Below are positions 12,947 to 22,970 of a stretch of DNA of 64,000 nucleotides, one piece after another. The first letter of the stretch is position 1, and each line of letters starts with the position of its first letter. A program made the translations under genes and the position numbers. The stretch comes from Inia geoffrensis (Eukaryota; Chordata; Mammalia; Artiodactyla; Iniidae), in assembly GCA_036417435.1 (NCBI GenBank), contig CM070903.1, positions 83,259,501-83,323,500 on the forward strand, in the 5' to 3' direction. Under the pieces are notes generated by a model. That model did not search any database, was not told the DNA's origin, and worked only from the letters and a program-made list of their open reading frames with translations.

Positions 12947-13264
12947 AGCCTTTTAAAAAGAAGGAAATCCTGTCATATGCTACAACATGGATAAATCTGG
13001 AGGACATTGTACTAGTGAAATAAGCCAGTTCACCAAAAAATAAATAAATACAGGATGATTCCACTCATATGAGGTATCTAGAGTAGTAAAACTCTTAGAA
13101 ACATAAAGTAGAATGGAGATGCCAGGGGTTGGGGGAAAAAGAAAAGAGGAGTTGTTCAATGGGTACAGGGTTTCAGTTTTGCAAGATGAAAAAGCTCTGG
13201 AGATGTGCTGCACAGTGTGCATATAGGTAACACTACTGTACACTTTAAACAGTTAAGATGTTGT

Positions 13265-13640
13265 GTGTGGGGCAACAGAGACACAGATACACATAAGGAA
13301 GACAACCATGTGAAGATGGAGGTGGAGATTAGAGCTATACTGTCACAAAGCAAGCAACACAAAGAATTGTCAGCAAATACCAGAAGTTAAGAGAAAGGCA
13401 TGGAAAACTATACTCCAATATAAAATAAAATTTAAAAAATAATAAAAATATCCAATACCGAGTTTTAAAAAAGAAAGAGAAAGGGATGGAGCAGATTCTT
13501 CCCTAGATTTTTCAGAGAGCATGGCCCTTCCAACTTCTCGATTTTGGACTTCTAGCATCCAGAACTGTGATAGAATTCCTGGTGTTTTAACTCATTCTAG
13601 TTAGTGGCACTTATTGTTTTGGCAGTCTAAGGAAATTACA
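13265..13640 (+). mobile_element. MaLR (MLT1-type) LTR fragment, interrupted
   Basis: Phrases near 13300-13390 (GAAGATGGAGGTGGAGATTA, AGCAAATACCAGAAG) and 13495-13640 (GATTTTGGACTTCTAGCATC, CAGAACTGTGATAGAATT) match the old ERVL-MaLR LTR pattern. An A-rich insert at about 13400-13480 splits it. No retroviral gene is associated. Confidence 0.6.
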
Positions 13641-14673
13641 AGGGACCTATAGAAAAGGGCTTGAAGTGAGTGGAGACTCCCCTGTGTCTGGGGCTCCCAG
13701 TTATTCTGAACTGTTATTCTAGCCTCATATTCAGACTTCAAGAATTCATTAAAATTTTAGCTGTTCTCTTCTTATCCCCGTTTATGGTGGTTGCCACTTC
13801 CTCCCATGCTCTGCCAAAGGCAAAACAGTTCCTGTGTCCCATCTCTTCTCAGAAGGGCTTGTCTTTGGAATTTCAGTTCACCTGATTGCCTTGTGAACTC
13901 AACTCTCTCATGGGCTCAAGAAGAGTTATGACTTTGTGGATTATCAGGCTTTTTCTCACATTAGAGTGGGAGAAATGTTCTCTTGCAACTTTCTACATCT
14001 TAAACAGAAGCAAAACTCTCCTCCTATAGTTAATATGAACTTTTTTAGATTTAAGAGATTTTAAATTTTTGTATACATTACAAATGTTTTTTTATCTAAA
14101 ATCACGTCCAGAAAGCACTTTGCTTTGTTTATTTGCTCTGTTTATTAATACTTTTAATTTTTGGCACAAATTATGTGTACTAAGAAAATGTTATCACTTT
14201 GATATTCAATGCTTGTTAAACTATATCTAAACAACTTGATTTCACAAATCTTTATCTTGGTATTTGTTTCAATTTTTTTCTTCATTCTATATATGAATGT
14301 GCAATACATATACTAGTGCTTTTTCCTCTGAATTGGATCCATGCTAATTTGATTCATGGTTTAGGTTTTCGTTTTTCAAAATAGTCCTCTTAATACTGAT
14401 GTATATAATCTTGGTTTTCAATCTTGCTACTTATATTTTGATCTGTCTGTACTAATACCACATGGTTACAAGGGCAGTTGTATTATAGCACATAAAACTT
14501 TGGAAGTCAGTCTTTTCTTCCCGTGCTTTCTTCAGTGATTTTTTAATTTATATGTGCTAATTTTCTCCAATTAAACTAGCTACCATTTTAAATATATCTA
14601 TGTTTACATACTATGGCAAGTTCAGAAAAAGATAGTACCACTATATTGACTATATTTACCCATTCAAGAGTAA
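13641..14673. other. AT-rich non-coding stretch, nothing recognised
   Basis: No convincing exon. The section 14040-14600 has the texture of an old antisense L1, but I cannot anchor it. Confidence 0.35.
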
Positions 14674-14890
14674 TTTTTTTTTTTTTTTTTTTTTTTTTTT
14701 GCGGTATGCGGGCCTCTCACTGTTGTGGCCTCTCCTGTTGCGGAGCACAGGCTCCGGACGCACAGGCTCAGCGGCCATGGCTCACGCCCAGCCTATCCGC
14801 GGCACGTGGGATCTTCCCGGACCGGGTCACGAACCTGCGTCCCCTGCATCGGCAGGCAGACTCTCAACCACTGCGCCACCAGGGAAGCCC
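14674..14890 (-). mobile_element. CHR-2-type SINE, first of a tandem pair
   Basis: A pure T tract (14674-14700) followed by a complete reversed body ending CCAGGGAAGCCC. The 182-residue frame running through both SINEs is an artefact. Confidence 0.95.
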
Positions 14891-14900
14891 CGAAAGCATT

Positions 14901-15143
14901 CTTTCTTTCTTTTTTTTGTTTCTTTTTTTCTTTTTTGTGATACGCGGGCTTCTCACTGTTGCAGCCTCTCCTGTTGCGGAGCACAGGCTCCGGACGCGCA
15001 GACTCCAGACGCGCAGGCTCAGCGGCCATGGCTCACAGGCCCAGCCGCTCCGCAGCATGTGGGATCTTCCCGGACCGGGGCACGAACCCGTGTCCCCTGC
15101 ATCGGCAGGCGGACTCTCAACCACTGTGCCACCAGGGAAGCCA
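14901..15143 (-). mobile_element. CHR-2-type SINE, second of a tandem pair
   Basis: Same orientation, with its own TSD GAAAGCATT at 14892-14900 and 15144-15152. It carries a short internal tandem duplication (CCGGACGCGCAGACTCCAGA region, 14993-15017) not seen in its neighbour. Confidence 0.95.
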
Positions 15144-15399
15144 GAAAGCATTATTTCTTAATTGCACATTGACAGCATACCTGAAAATATCAAGTGTTTG
15201 ATAAATAGTAATCAAATGAGTATAAATATATACTGACATTTTGAGAAAGTCTCAGCTTAAATGGGATTTTTCCCATTCTGTCAAAACTACTTTGATTTCT
15301 GTATAAATAAAACCTTTAATTATTTTATATTCAGCCACATTAAGACAAATAAACAATATTATATTCAACTAATTAAGACACTTAAGCAATTCTATACAT

Positions 15400-16585
15400 G
15401 ACAAATTCATTCATTCATTCAACAAATATTTATTTAGTACGTTCCATGAGCCAGGCCCTGTTCTAGGCACTAGGGTTACAGCAGAGAACAAAAAAGACAA
15501 AGCAAATCACTCTGCTCTCATGCAGCTTGCATTCTAGAGCTGGAAGAAAGAAACAGACAAGATAAGGAAAATACATGGAATGTTATATAGTGAGAAGGAG
15601 AAAAAGAAAGCAAGAAAAGGGATTAAGAAGGATGTGTGTGATGGCCAGGAGGGAGAGTTGGGAGTTAGGTAGTGGAGCTAGTGAAGATCTCACTGAGGAA
15701 GTGACCCCTGAGTCAAATCCTGAAGGAGGTGAGGGAAACTGCCACATGGTTTCTGGATGATCATTCCAAGCACAGGGAACAGCACCAGCAAAATCCCTAA
15801 AACAGAGAGAAGGCTGAAGCAGGTTACCTGGTGAACAGTAGTAGCAGATCAGGTCAAAGAAGTAAAGGGTTTTTATTAGCAAGATAGGAAGCTACTGGAG
15901 TTTTGAGCAGAGTGACTTGATGTTACTTCTGTTTAACAGGATCACTTTGGCTGCTGTGCTAATAGGTTGAAAGGGGCAAGGGTAGAAGAAAAAAGATAAT
16001 AAGTTAGGAGGTAGTGGTAGAGGTGACTGGACTCTGCCTGTATGTTTAGGGTAGAGTCAACAGGACTTTCTAAAGGATCAGATGGTAGGTATGAGAGAAA
16101 CAGAGGAGTCAAGGATAACTCCAAGGCTGAGAAAGAGGAATGATCTAATTGTCTGTTACCAAGATAAAAAAACTAAAAAGAAGTTTGATGGGAAGGAAGA
16201 TTAGGTGTTCAATTTTGAACATGTTAAGTTTGAGATGAATGTTAGACATACAAATGGAAATGTTAAGTTGGCAGATGTATATACAAGTCTGGAGTTCAGA
16301 GGAGAGGTCCAAGCTGGAGATTAAAATTTTTTTAGTAATTACAGTATTAAAATTGTGAGAGTAGATAAGAGAAATGGGTCTAGATAGAAAAGAGATAAGG
16401 TCCTAGGATTGAGCTTTAGGGCACTGCAGTGTTTAGAGGTCAAGAAAATGAGAAGAAACCAACAAAGGAGACTAGAAGGAATAGTCAGAGAAGTAGGAGG
16501 AAAGCCTGAAAGGTGTGATATACTGGAGGCCGAGTAAAGAGGATGTGTCCAGGAAAAGATAAGTGATTATCTAGGTCAAGACTGT
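15400..16585 (-). mobile_element. Ancient LINE (L2-type), minus strand
   Basis: It starts with reversed TGAA repeats (TTCATTCATTCATTCAAC), then CCAGGCCCTGTTCTAGGCAC, AAGTGACCCCTGAGTC and GATGTTACTTCTGTTTAACA, the usual long-range order of this mammalian LINE. Heavily mutated, with no coding capacity. Confidence 0.6.
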
Positions 16586-16806
16586 ACAATTATTTAATGA
16601 CCATACCTCCAACTTGGTACATATGTACAAATTTCTGAATAATCTTAATATTCTAACCTCTATATTCATTAATGATATTGGGTAAAAATCTCATTGACAA
16701 TCAGGATTTATTTACTAACCAGTACATAAAATATTACAAAAGAATATATTAGCATACATGTGTATATGTATGAAGCTATATTTTAAATTTATTTTTCAAT
16801 CTAGAA

Positions 16807-17025
16807 CAGCATTTCCTGAAACCCTATTCCAAGGGTTATTAAGATTTTATGAGCCAAAAAGAGTTCTGGCCACACACAGGTTTGGAAAATGCTTATTTGC
16901 ATTATAAATTTCCAAAAAAATGTGACATTTTCCAAACTTATATCATTATAGAACCCTTTTGGTTTACGAAGTCTCTTTTAGCTGTATCAGCTATTCTGAG
17001 TAACACAGTTTGAGAAATATCAAGT
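16807..17025. mobile_element. hAT-type DNA transposon remnants
   Basis: CAGCATTTCCTGAAACCC at the left pairs roughly with GGTTTGGAAAATGCT near 16890, and a further TTTGAGAAATA end lies near 17015. Probably one or two short non-autonomous hAT copies. Confidence 0.4.
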
Positions 17026-17970
17026 TAAAAGCCTGGACAAGTTTTTTCATCCTCACTGTAGCAAAATTTGTGTCAGCAAAGTTGTTGGGGGATATTTTCT
17101 TTCTGCCACTTCAGCACTTTTAACGAAAACAAGAGCTCTCTGCTTCTATAACACTTATGCTAAAAGATATGATGACCTTTGCTTTATTTTTACACTGATA
17201 GTTCTGTCTGTTCTCAGGTTTTCTACTGTTACTCATCAAATGCCAAAATGAAGAGTTGCTTGATTTCTTTAAAAATAAAGTTCCATCGAATAAATAAAAT
17301 GTGCAAAGCAAAATCAGTACATTTTAAATTAGAATAATGTATACTTATACACGGTTAGAAAGATGTATACTTATAGATTAAACATAACCCAATATGATCG
17401 ATTAATCAGCAACATGTTATACATAAAGCTTTTGGTAAAATTACTTTCCCTTTATGCAAATAGTCCACCTTAATGGTTCTGTGGTGTTATTAGTTTCCCC
17501 ATATTCTGTCTTTGAAATATGTGGAACATAAATGATTTTTTTTAAATCCATGTTTTCATCATTTCCCTAAAAGTCTAATGTTCATTTAGTTCCCATCCTT
17601 CAACCTCAAAAATGGGGCAGGGCAGAAGATTTGACTTCCAAAAGTACTGTTTATCTCCAGGTCAAAGATAGAAAGGAGAAAGGTACAAGCAAGAAAAAGT
17701 CAAATAAAAGCACATTTTGCCAGTGCAACACCACTTAGCTAAATATTCTCTCCTTTTGCCTCAGAATGCCAGCTTTGTTTAATGAAGCATGGCAAAGTTT
17801 ACTGGAAGGTCTGCAGTCCACCCCCACTCACATCCCCCACTTTATCTCTGGCCTGCACTATCTCAACAGTTCTCAGTTTTGTTTTGCTTTCATTCATTTC
17901 ATTTATTTGTTTTAAATGACAAAAAAAGACAAAACAGAATTCAGGAGGTATACTTCTCACGAACACAAAC
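17026..17970. other. Non-coding stretch, nothing recognised
   Basis: I see neither an exon nor a nameable repeat here. Confidence 0.4.
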
Positions 17971-17979
17971 ACATGTCTT

Positions 17980-18181
17980 GGGACTTCCCTGGCGGTCAAG
18001 GTGGTTAAGACTTCGCCTTCCAATGCAGGGGGTGCCAGTTAGATCCTTGGTCTGGGAGCTAAGATCCCACATGCCTCGCAGCCAAAAAACAAGAACATGA
18101 AACAGAAGCAATATTGTAACAAGTGCAATAAAGACTAAAAAAATGGTCCACATCAAAAAAAAAAAATCTTAAAAAAAAAAG
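17980..18181 (+). mobile_element. CHR-type SINE with long A-rich tail
   Basis: The head GGACTTCCCTGGCGG, a tRNA-like part and a long tail region (ATATTGTAACAAGTGCAATA, then A runs) are present. A perfect 9-base TSD, ACATGTCTT, lies at 17971-17979 and 18182-18190. Confidence 0.9.
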
Positions 18182-18250
18182 ACATGTCTTACTGCATAAT
18201 GTCCCATTGAACTTCACACGTACACAAGGTAGCTCTAATTTTGGTTACTA

Positions 18251-18311
18251 TTGGGTTGGCCAAAAAGCTCATCTTACGGAAAAACCCAAACGAACTTTTT
18301 GGCCAACCCAA
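18251..18311. mobile_element. 61-bp palindromic mariner deletion derivative
   Basis: Arms TTGGGTTGGCCAAAAAG and CTTTTTGGCCAACCCAA are exact reverse complements, and TA target dinucleotides lie at 18249-18250 and 18312-18313. This is a mariner (MAR1-like) element reduced to its ends plus a short internal piece. RNA across it would fold into a hairpin. Confidence 0.85.
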
Positions 18312-18404
18312 TATATTGGTGAAAGATTTCTTGAAGTCTAATTCACCTACTTAACTCCCAATCCTCCACCCCAATTCAGTGGTTGACTGTATAAAAACTT
18401 CTTT

Positions 18405-18535
18405 TTTTCCCTAGTTTTATGGAGATATAATTGACATATAACCTTACATTAAGGTATACAACACAATAATTTGATCACAATAATTTGATACATGTGTATA
18501 TCACAAAAAGAAAAACCTAACTCTAAGCCTCCAAT
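18405..18535 (-). mobile_element. Old L1M fragment, minus strand
   Basis: TTTTATGGAGATATAATTGA and TTGATACATGTGTATATCAC are the reversed 3'-region signature of L1M. Confidence 0.7.
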
Positions 18536-19254
18536 TATCTATCTTAAAAGGAAGCCACAACCACTGGAGTCTCATACTACCTCATGAGTAGGAGAAATTA
18601 GAGTAATTGATGTCCTCGTTGGTATCTCTGACAGCAAACTTTCAAAAATATCAGATTACTAACTTTGAATCAACCTTGGAAATGTCCTAAACACAACAGA
18701 AGCAGAGGCTGACAGCTAAGACTGTCATCTCTCAGACACAGCAGAAGCTTTATTATGGATAGACTGTGTATATTTTATACCAGTAGGAAATTTCCTAATA
18801 CAGAAAGCAAGTTTTTTCTCTAAGAGTAATCTCACAAGTTCTTATAGTTAAACCAAATAGGTTTTCTGGGTCCCTACATAAGACTCAAATATCTGTGACC
18901 TGTGCCACAGGACAAAGTTCATGATTCGGGTCCAATTATCATTTCTGACCAAGCTAACTCTTTAACTAGTCAAACTTACAATCTGCCTTTAGTCACTATG
19001 GAGGCCCTTCTATACATTAACTTTACCCAGTTTAATGTTACTATTACATCCACTTTGTTTTCTTCTCTTTATATGTCTCTATCCCTTTGCACTATATGCA
19101 TTTTTAGAAGCTACTTCAAATATTTAGAACAAAGCAAGCTATAAATAAATTTAATTAACTCATCTTTTAAAGTCATTTAAAAATATTAGGTCCCCATAAT
19201 TCGGTTTATAGGACTCATTGTCCCAAATGTGTACCTCTGTGAATACAAGTTAAA
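18536..19254. other. Non-coding stretch, nothing recognised
   Basis: No repeat or exon recognised. Confidence 0.4.
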
Positions 19255-19625
19255 TTCATTCACCTAATAAATATGTTCTAAGCACTTACATGTGTCAGGC
19301 ACTGTGCTAGGTGCTGGGAAAAACACTGGTGAATAGGATGTCAGTCAGAGATAAGTACCATGAAGAAAAGTAAAGCAGAGAAGGGGAATAGGGATGCCAT
19401 GGGGGGTGGTGAGGTTACAGTTTTAAATAAGATGTCAGAGAGAGCCTTACTGAGAAGGTGACATATCATGACCTGAAGGATTTGAAGATGAGGGATTAAA
19501 CTGCCACATAGATATCTAACACAAGAGCATTCCAGGCAGAGAAGCAAAGTTTCTGAAGCAGAAGAAAGCTTTCTTTCTGAGGATGAGCTAGAAGACCAGG
19601 GTGGCTGGGACTGTTAGGAGATGAC
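19255..19625 (-). mobile_element. Ancient LINE (L2-type), minus strand
   Basis: Same signature as the copy at 15400: GTCAGGCACTGTGCTAGGTG, then GAGAAGGTGACATATCATGA and GAGCATTCCAGGCAGAG. Confidence 0.6.
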
Positions 19626-19630
19626 AGAGA

Positions 19631-19725
19631 ACTAAAACAATATTTACGTTTACCACGTGGGATGCATTGTGAAATTTTCTGTTCTATGTACTTTGGTTTA
19701 AAAAAAAATGCTGGTTACAACTTGG
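19631..19725. repeat. Dispersed repeat copy A
   Basis: Shares ACTAAAACAATATTTAC, TTTTCTGTTCTATGTACTTT and AATGCTGGT with the copy at 20523-20617 in the same order and orientation. Probably part of a hAT-type DNA transposon. Confidence 0.6.
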
Positions 19726-20484
19726 TCAAGCACTAAAGAATTAGTTCTTCTCCAATGAATTGTAATGTGCAACCCTTGGAAGAAGAAGCAATTACCTATT
19801 GTTCATGGATACTGTAAAAGTCACCTGTTCCTAACTAATGCTATCACCAAAACAGTGGATATTTGTTTTTAGGGAAACAGTTGAATAAGTTAATGCCAGT
19901 GGCTTATTTAATCTTAAAACATTAAAGATAATTTAGGTACTCAGAGAAAGATAAATTGGCATTTTCTCTTCTAGCGACCATCAAACTCCCAGTTATGCTA
20001 ACTATATTCTCTGGAACCTATCTCCACTGAGTCCTCAAACAATGCTAAACTAAGCGGGAGTTTTTTGTTTTTATTAGTCCAGAAATATAAAAGTAAAAAA
20101 AAAAAAAATTTTAAGGGAAAACATTTAATACCATCTTTCTACTAGTATGAGGTTAAACCAACCTTAAATGCTATAACGGTCTGGGTGTGAGAGTAGATGG
20201 TACTAGAATATTAAATAAAATACCCTTAGGGCCTATAGGTTTTCTCTGTGCTATGAACTAAAGAATAGTTCATTAATTAGACCAAAGTCAACTGATATTA
20301 ACCGTTCATTCCTTTGTCACAAGTAGCAGTATGAAGTGAAAAGAAACATTAAGTCTCCTTAGAATCCAAATGCATGGAAAGGGACTAATACTGAAATGAT
20401 ACTCCTAGATCAGCGACTGCAACTCAAAGGGAAAAATGCGTTTTATTTAATGACCAAGTACACAAATACAGACACATACATTGT

Positions 20485-20521
20485 TATATATATATATACC
20501 TATGTGTGTTTATATATATAT
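20485..20521. repeat. TA microsatellite
   Basis: Interrupted TATATA runs. Confidence 0.8.
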
Positions 20522-20522
20522 G

Positions 20523-20617
20523 ACTAAAACAATATTTACTCTTATCATTTGGGATGAATTGTAACATTTTCTGTTCTATGTACTTTCATTAAAAAAAAAA
20601 TGCTGGTCGCAACTTAG
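20523..20617. repeat. Dispersed repeat copy B
   Basis: Second copy of the element at 19631-19725, about 0.9 kb away, direct orientation, diverged by roughly one base in six by eye. Confidence 0.6.
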
Positions 20618-22044
20618 TAAACAAATTTTGCAAACCAGGTATATGTTATAACACATAACTGCTCTATATCATTATCAATGCTAGCTTATAATTTTAGGGA
20701 AATTTATAGTCTTCCTCCCTCTTAGAATTAGCCCACTGGAGTATTCTATGTACTCAAAGAAAACAAAAATTAACATAGCCTTGTTCCCATGTATCCAGCC
20801 TGGACAGGTACATGTTTTCATTCTACTTAAATCACCTACCTTCCTAGGCACAAGAGCTGAGAGAATAAGAACCATTAACTTTTAGGTTGAGGGTTCTTTT
20901 CCCTAAACCATGTAGCCTCTGAGAGCATAATCTGACCTTAAATATTTTTACCACTTCATCCTCATTTTCTTAGTGTTGACTGAAGTTTTTATAAGATACA
21001 ACAAAAGACCTGATTCTAAACTTATCATGCCAAGTTTACGCTTCTCTACCAATGAAAACTTATGGCCACAGGACATACATTCTTTTGGAAAGCACTGATT
21101 TCTTGGCTGTAGTCTAAAGGAACATAAGCAATATGAAAGACCCTAAAGGCCAAGGAAATTGAAATCAGAGAAAAGGATATAAAATGGAATGTATTAATGG
21201 ATTTTAGTCCCTTTAAGCTTTTATTTTTGTGAGAGGGTTCAAAGGAGAGCTTAATACAGATGAGACTTGAGGCTTTTGAAGAGGATCTAAGTCTTTATGA
21301 AGTTATTCAAACTCAAATCTTGAATGCATAATCATGGTAGGCCAGAGGGTCTTCAAAAACTTGTACTGGATGCTTTAAAACAAAACACAAAAAAATTCTA
21401 CTAGCAAGTCTAATAAAAGTTTTTAAGGGTTTTGAAAAGCTATAACTCTTTGATCAGTAATTAATCAGATCACTAGATATGATGCTGAAAGAACAAAAGG
21501 AAAAAAGAAATAAGAAAAGGAAAGAAAGATTTTAAAAAGACATAGTGTACAAAATGGCTAAATATGTTCATTGGTTTATCACTTTGATTAACATTCTTCG
21601 CTTCAAATTGCAACTGAATTTAAAGTTCTTACAGAACCACCATGGGCTGTAGTCAGATAAAATGATCTAATGATAATTTCCTGAATCTCTTTCACTGCTA
21701 TTCATGATATTTTATTGTCTTAAAGGGCTTTTGATTTTTGAAAGCATGGCCAAATTATTTGTTGGATGAGACAGCATAAAATGAAGTTGATTTTGTGGGG
21801 TAGAGAAAGAAGCTAAATTAGGAATATCATGGTCTGAAAATATTTAAACAGGGAGAAAAATTAACAAAGCCTTAGAATGGAAAAATTCAGACCACTTTGC
21901 AAGCTCAAATGAAAAATATACGGTAAATCTCACTATTTGTGCTCATTCTAACTTGTTTCTTTTACTTTACCTGCTCCCATAAACCTGCTTTTTTTCCAAG
22001 AAAAAATTAAGCTTTTAAAAATAAATAATAATAATAGCAATTTA
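20618..22044. other. Repeat-poor non-coding stretch
   Basis: No transposon or exon recognised; a purine-rich patch at 21485-21535. Confidence 0.45.
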
Positions 22045-22290
22045 TATTTACTGAGTCTATATTTTGTGCCAGGCACTGCTCTAAGCACTTTAGGTAGATA
22101 AATTCATTCATCCTCAAAACAATCCCATGAATTAGATATTACTATTAACCCCAATTTACACATGAAGAAACCAAGGTACAGAGAAGTTAAACAATTTCAG
22201 GTAGTTTACCTCGCTAGTAAAGAGTGAAGTCAGGATTCAAACTCAGGCCCTCCAGCTCCACAGCACCAAACTACACCCACTATTCTACAA
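22045..22290 (-). mobile_element. MIR SINE, nearly full length, minus strand
   Basis: GTGCCAGGCACTGCTCTAAG, then AACCCCAATTTACACATGAA, AAGTTAAACAATTTC and AACTCAGGCCCTCCAGCTCC follow the whole antisense MIR consensus, including the core. Confidence 0.85.
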
Positions 22291-22754
22291 AACTGGTTTC
22301 ATTACACAAAATTTTCCAGAACTAGGGCTTTCTTTAAACCAGCATTGTGCCATGTCACAAGCATTCACTGCATATTCTGATTAGAAACTGTAGTGATTAA
22401 TTTAAGTTTCCCAACAGTAGTAATGTAGAACCAGTTTCAGATGTCACTACTCAGGAGTGACATCCTATAGGAATATCAAAGCAGTTTAAAAATAAAGCAT
22501 GCCACTTAAATATTAATAGTGGTAGAGGATTATAGATGACTTTACTCCTTTTGGGGGGATATACACATATATTTTTTCTATATCCTATTTTTGTAAAGTG
22601 GACATGGATTACTTATACAATTTTTTAAAAAGGTTTTTTAAGCATGTCATCACCATTATTTGCATTAATATATACAATAAACTTATTAGATAAGTTTGTT
22701 TTTGCTCTATTTGAAGAGAAAAAAAATTCAAGGTAGAGTAGGCTTTATGGTAAT

Positions 22755-22970
22755 AATGAAATAATAATAGCTATTATTTAATTAACACTTAATATAGGCA
22801 AATCTTTTACATACTCTTCAGTAAATTCCTATTTTATAGATAAAGAGATTGAGGCTTAGGATGAATAATAAACTTAATTAATAGAACAGCTAGTAGATAT
22901 TGGAGCCCAGATTCAAATCTGTGTTTACTGTTCTAGAGTCCTTGCTCTTTCCACTGTACAATGCATGTGC
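22755..22970 (-). mobile_element. MIR SINE, minus strand
   Basis: ATAGATAAAGAGATTGAGGC, AACAGCTAGTAGATATTGGA and CCTTGCTCTTTCCACTGTAC match the antisense MIR body. Confidence 0.75.

Larger units (their letters stand above)
8259..13260 (+). mobile_element. Old L1M element, several segments with nested insertions
   Basis: From about 9000 the sequence follows an L1 5'-region block (phrases such as GGAGGTTCATGAATTACCTG), then the reverse-transcriptase ORF in sense (11000-12700, with AAGGCAAGGATGCCCACTCT), and then the ORF2 end and 3'UTR to about 13260. Frames are broken throughout by stops and deletions; the best fragment (12098-12421) covers an ORF2 C-terminal segment. It is interrupted by SINEs at 10266 and 12741 and by a younger L1 end at 10640. 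The first 700 bases (8259-9000) are assigned less firmly. Confidence 0.8.

Noticed and set aside
14613..15172. 182- and 157-codon plus-strand frames
   Set aside because: Both run through two reversed CHR-2 SINEs; the same residues recur in every copy of that SINE.
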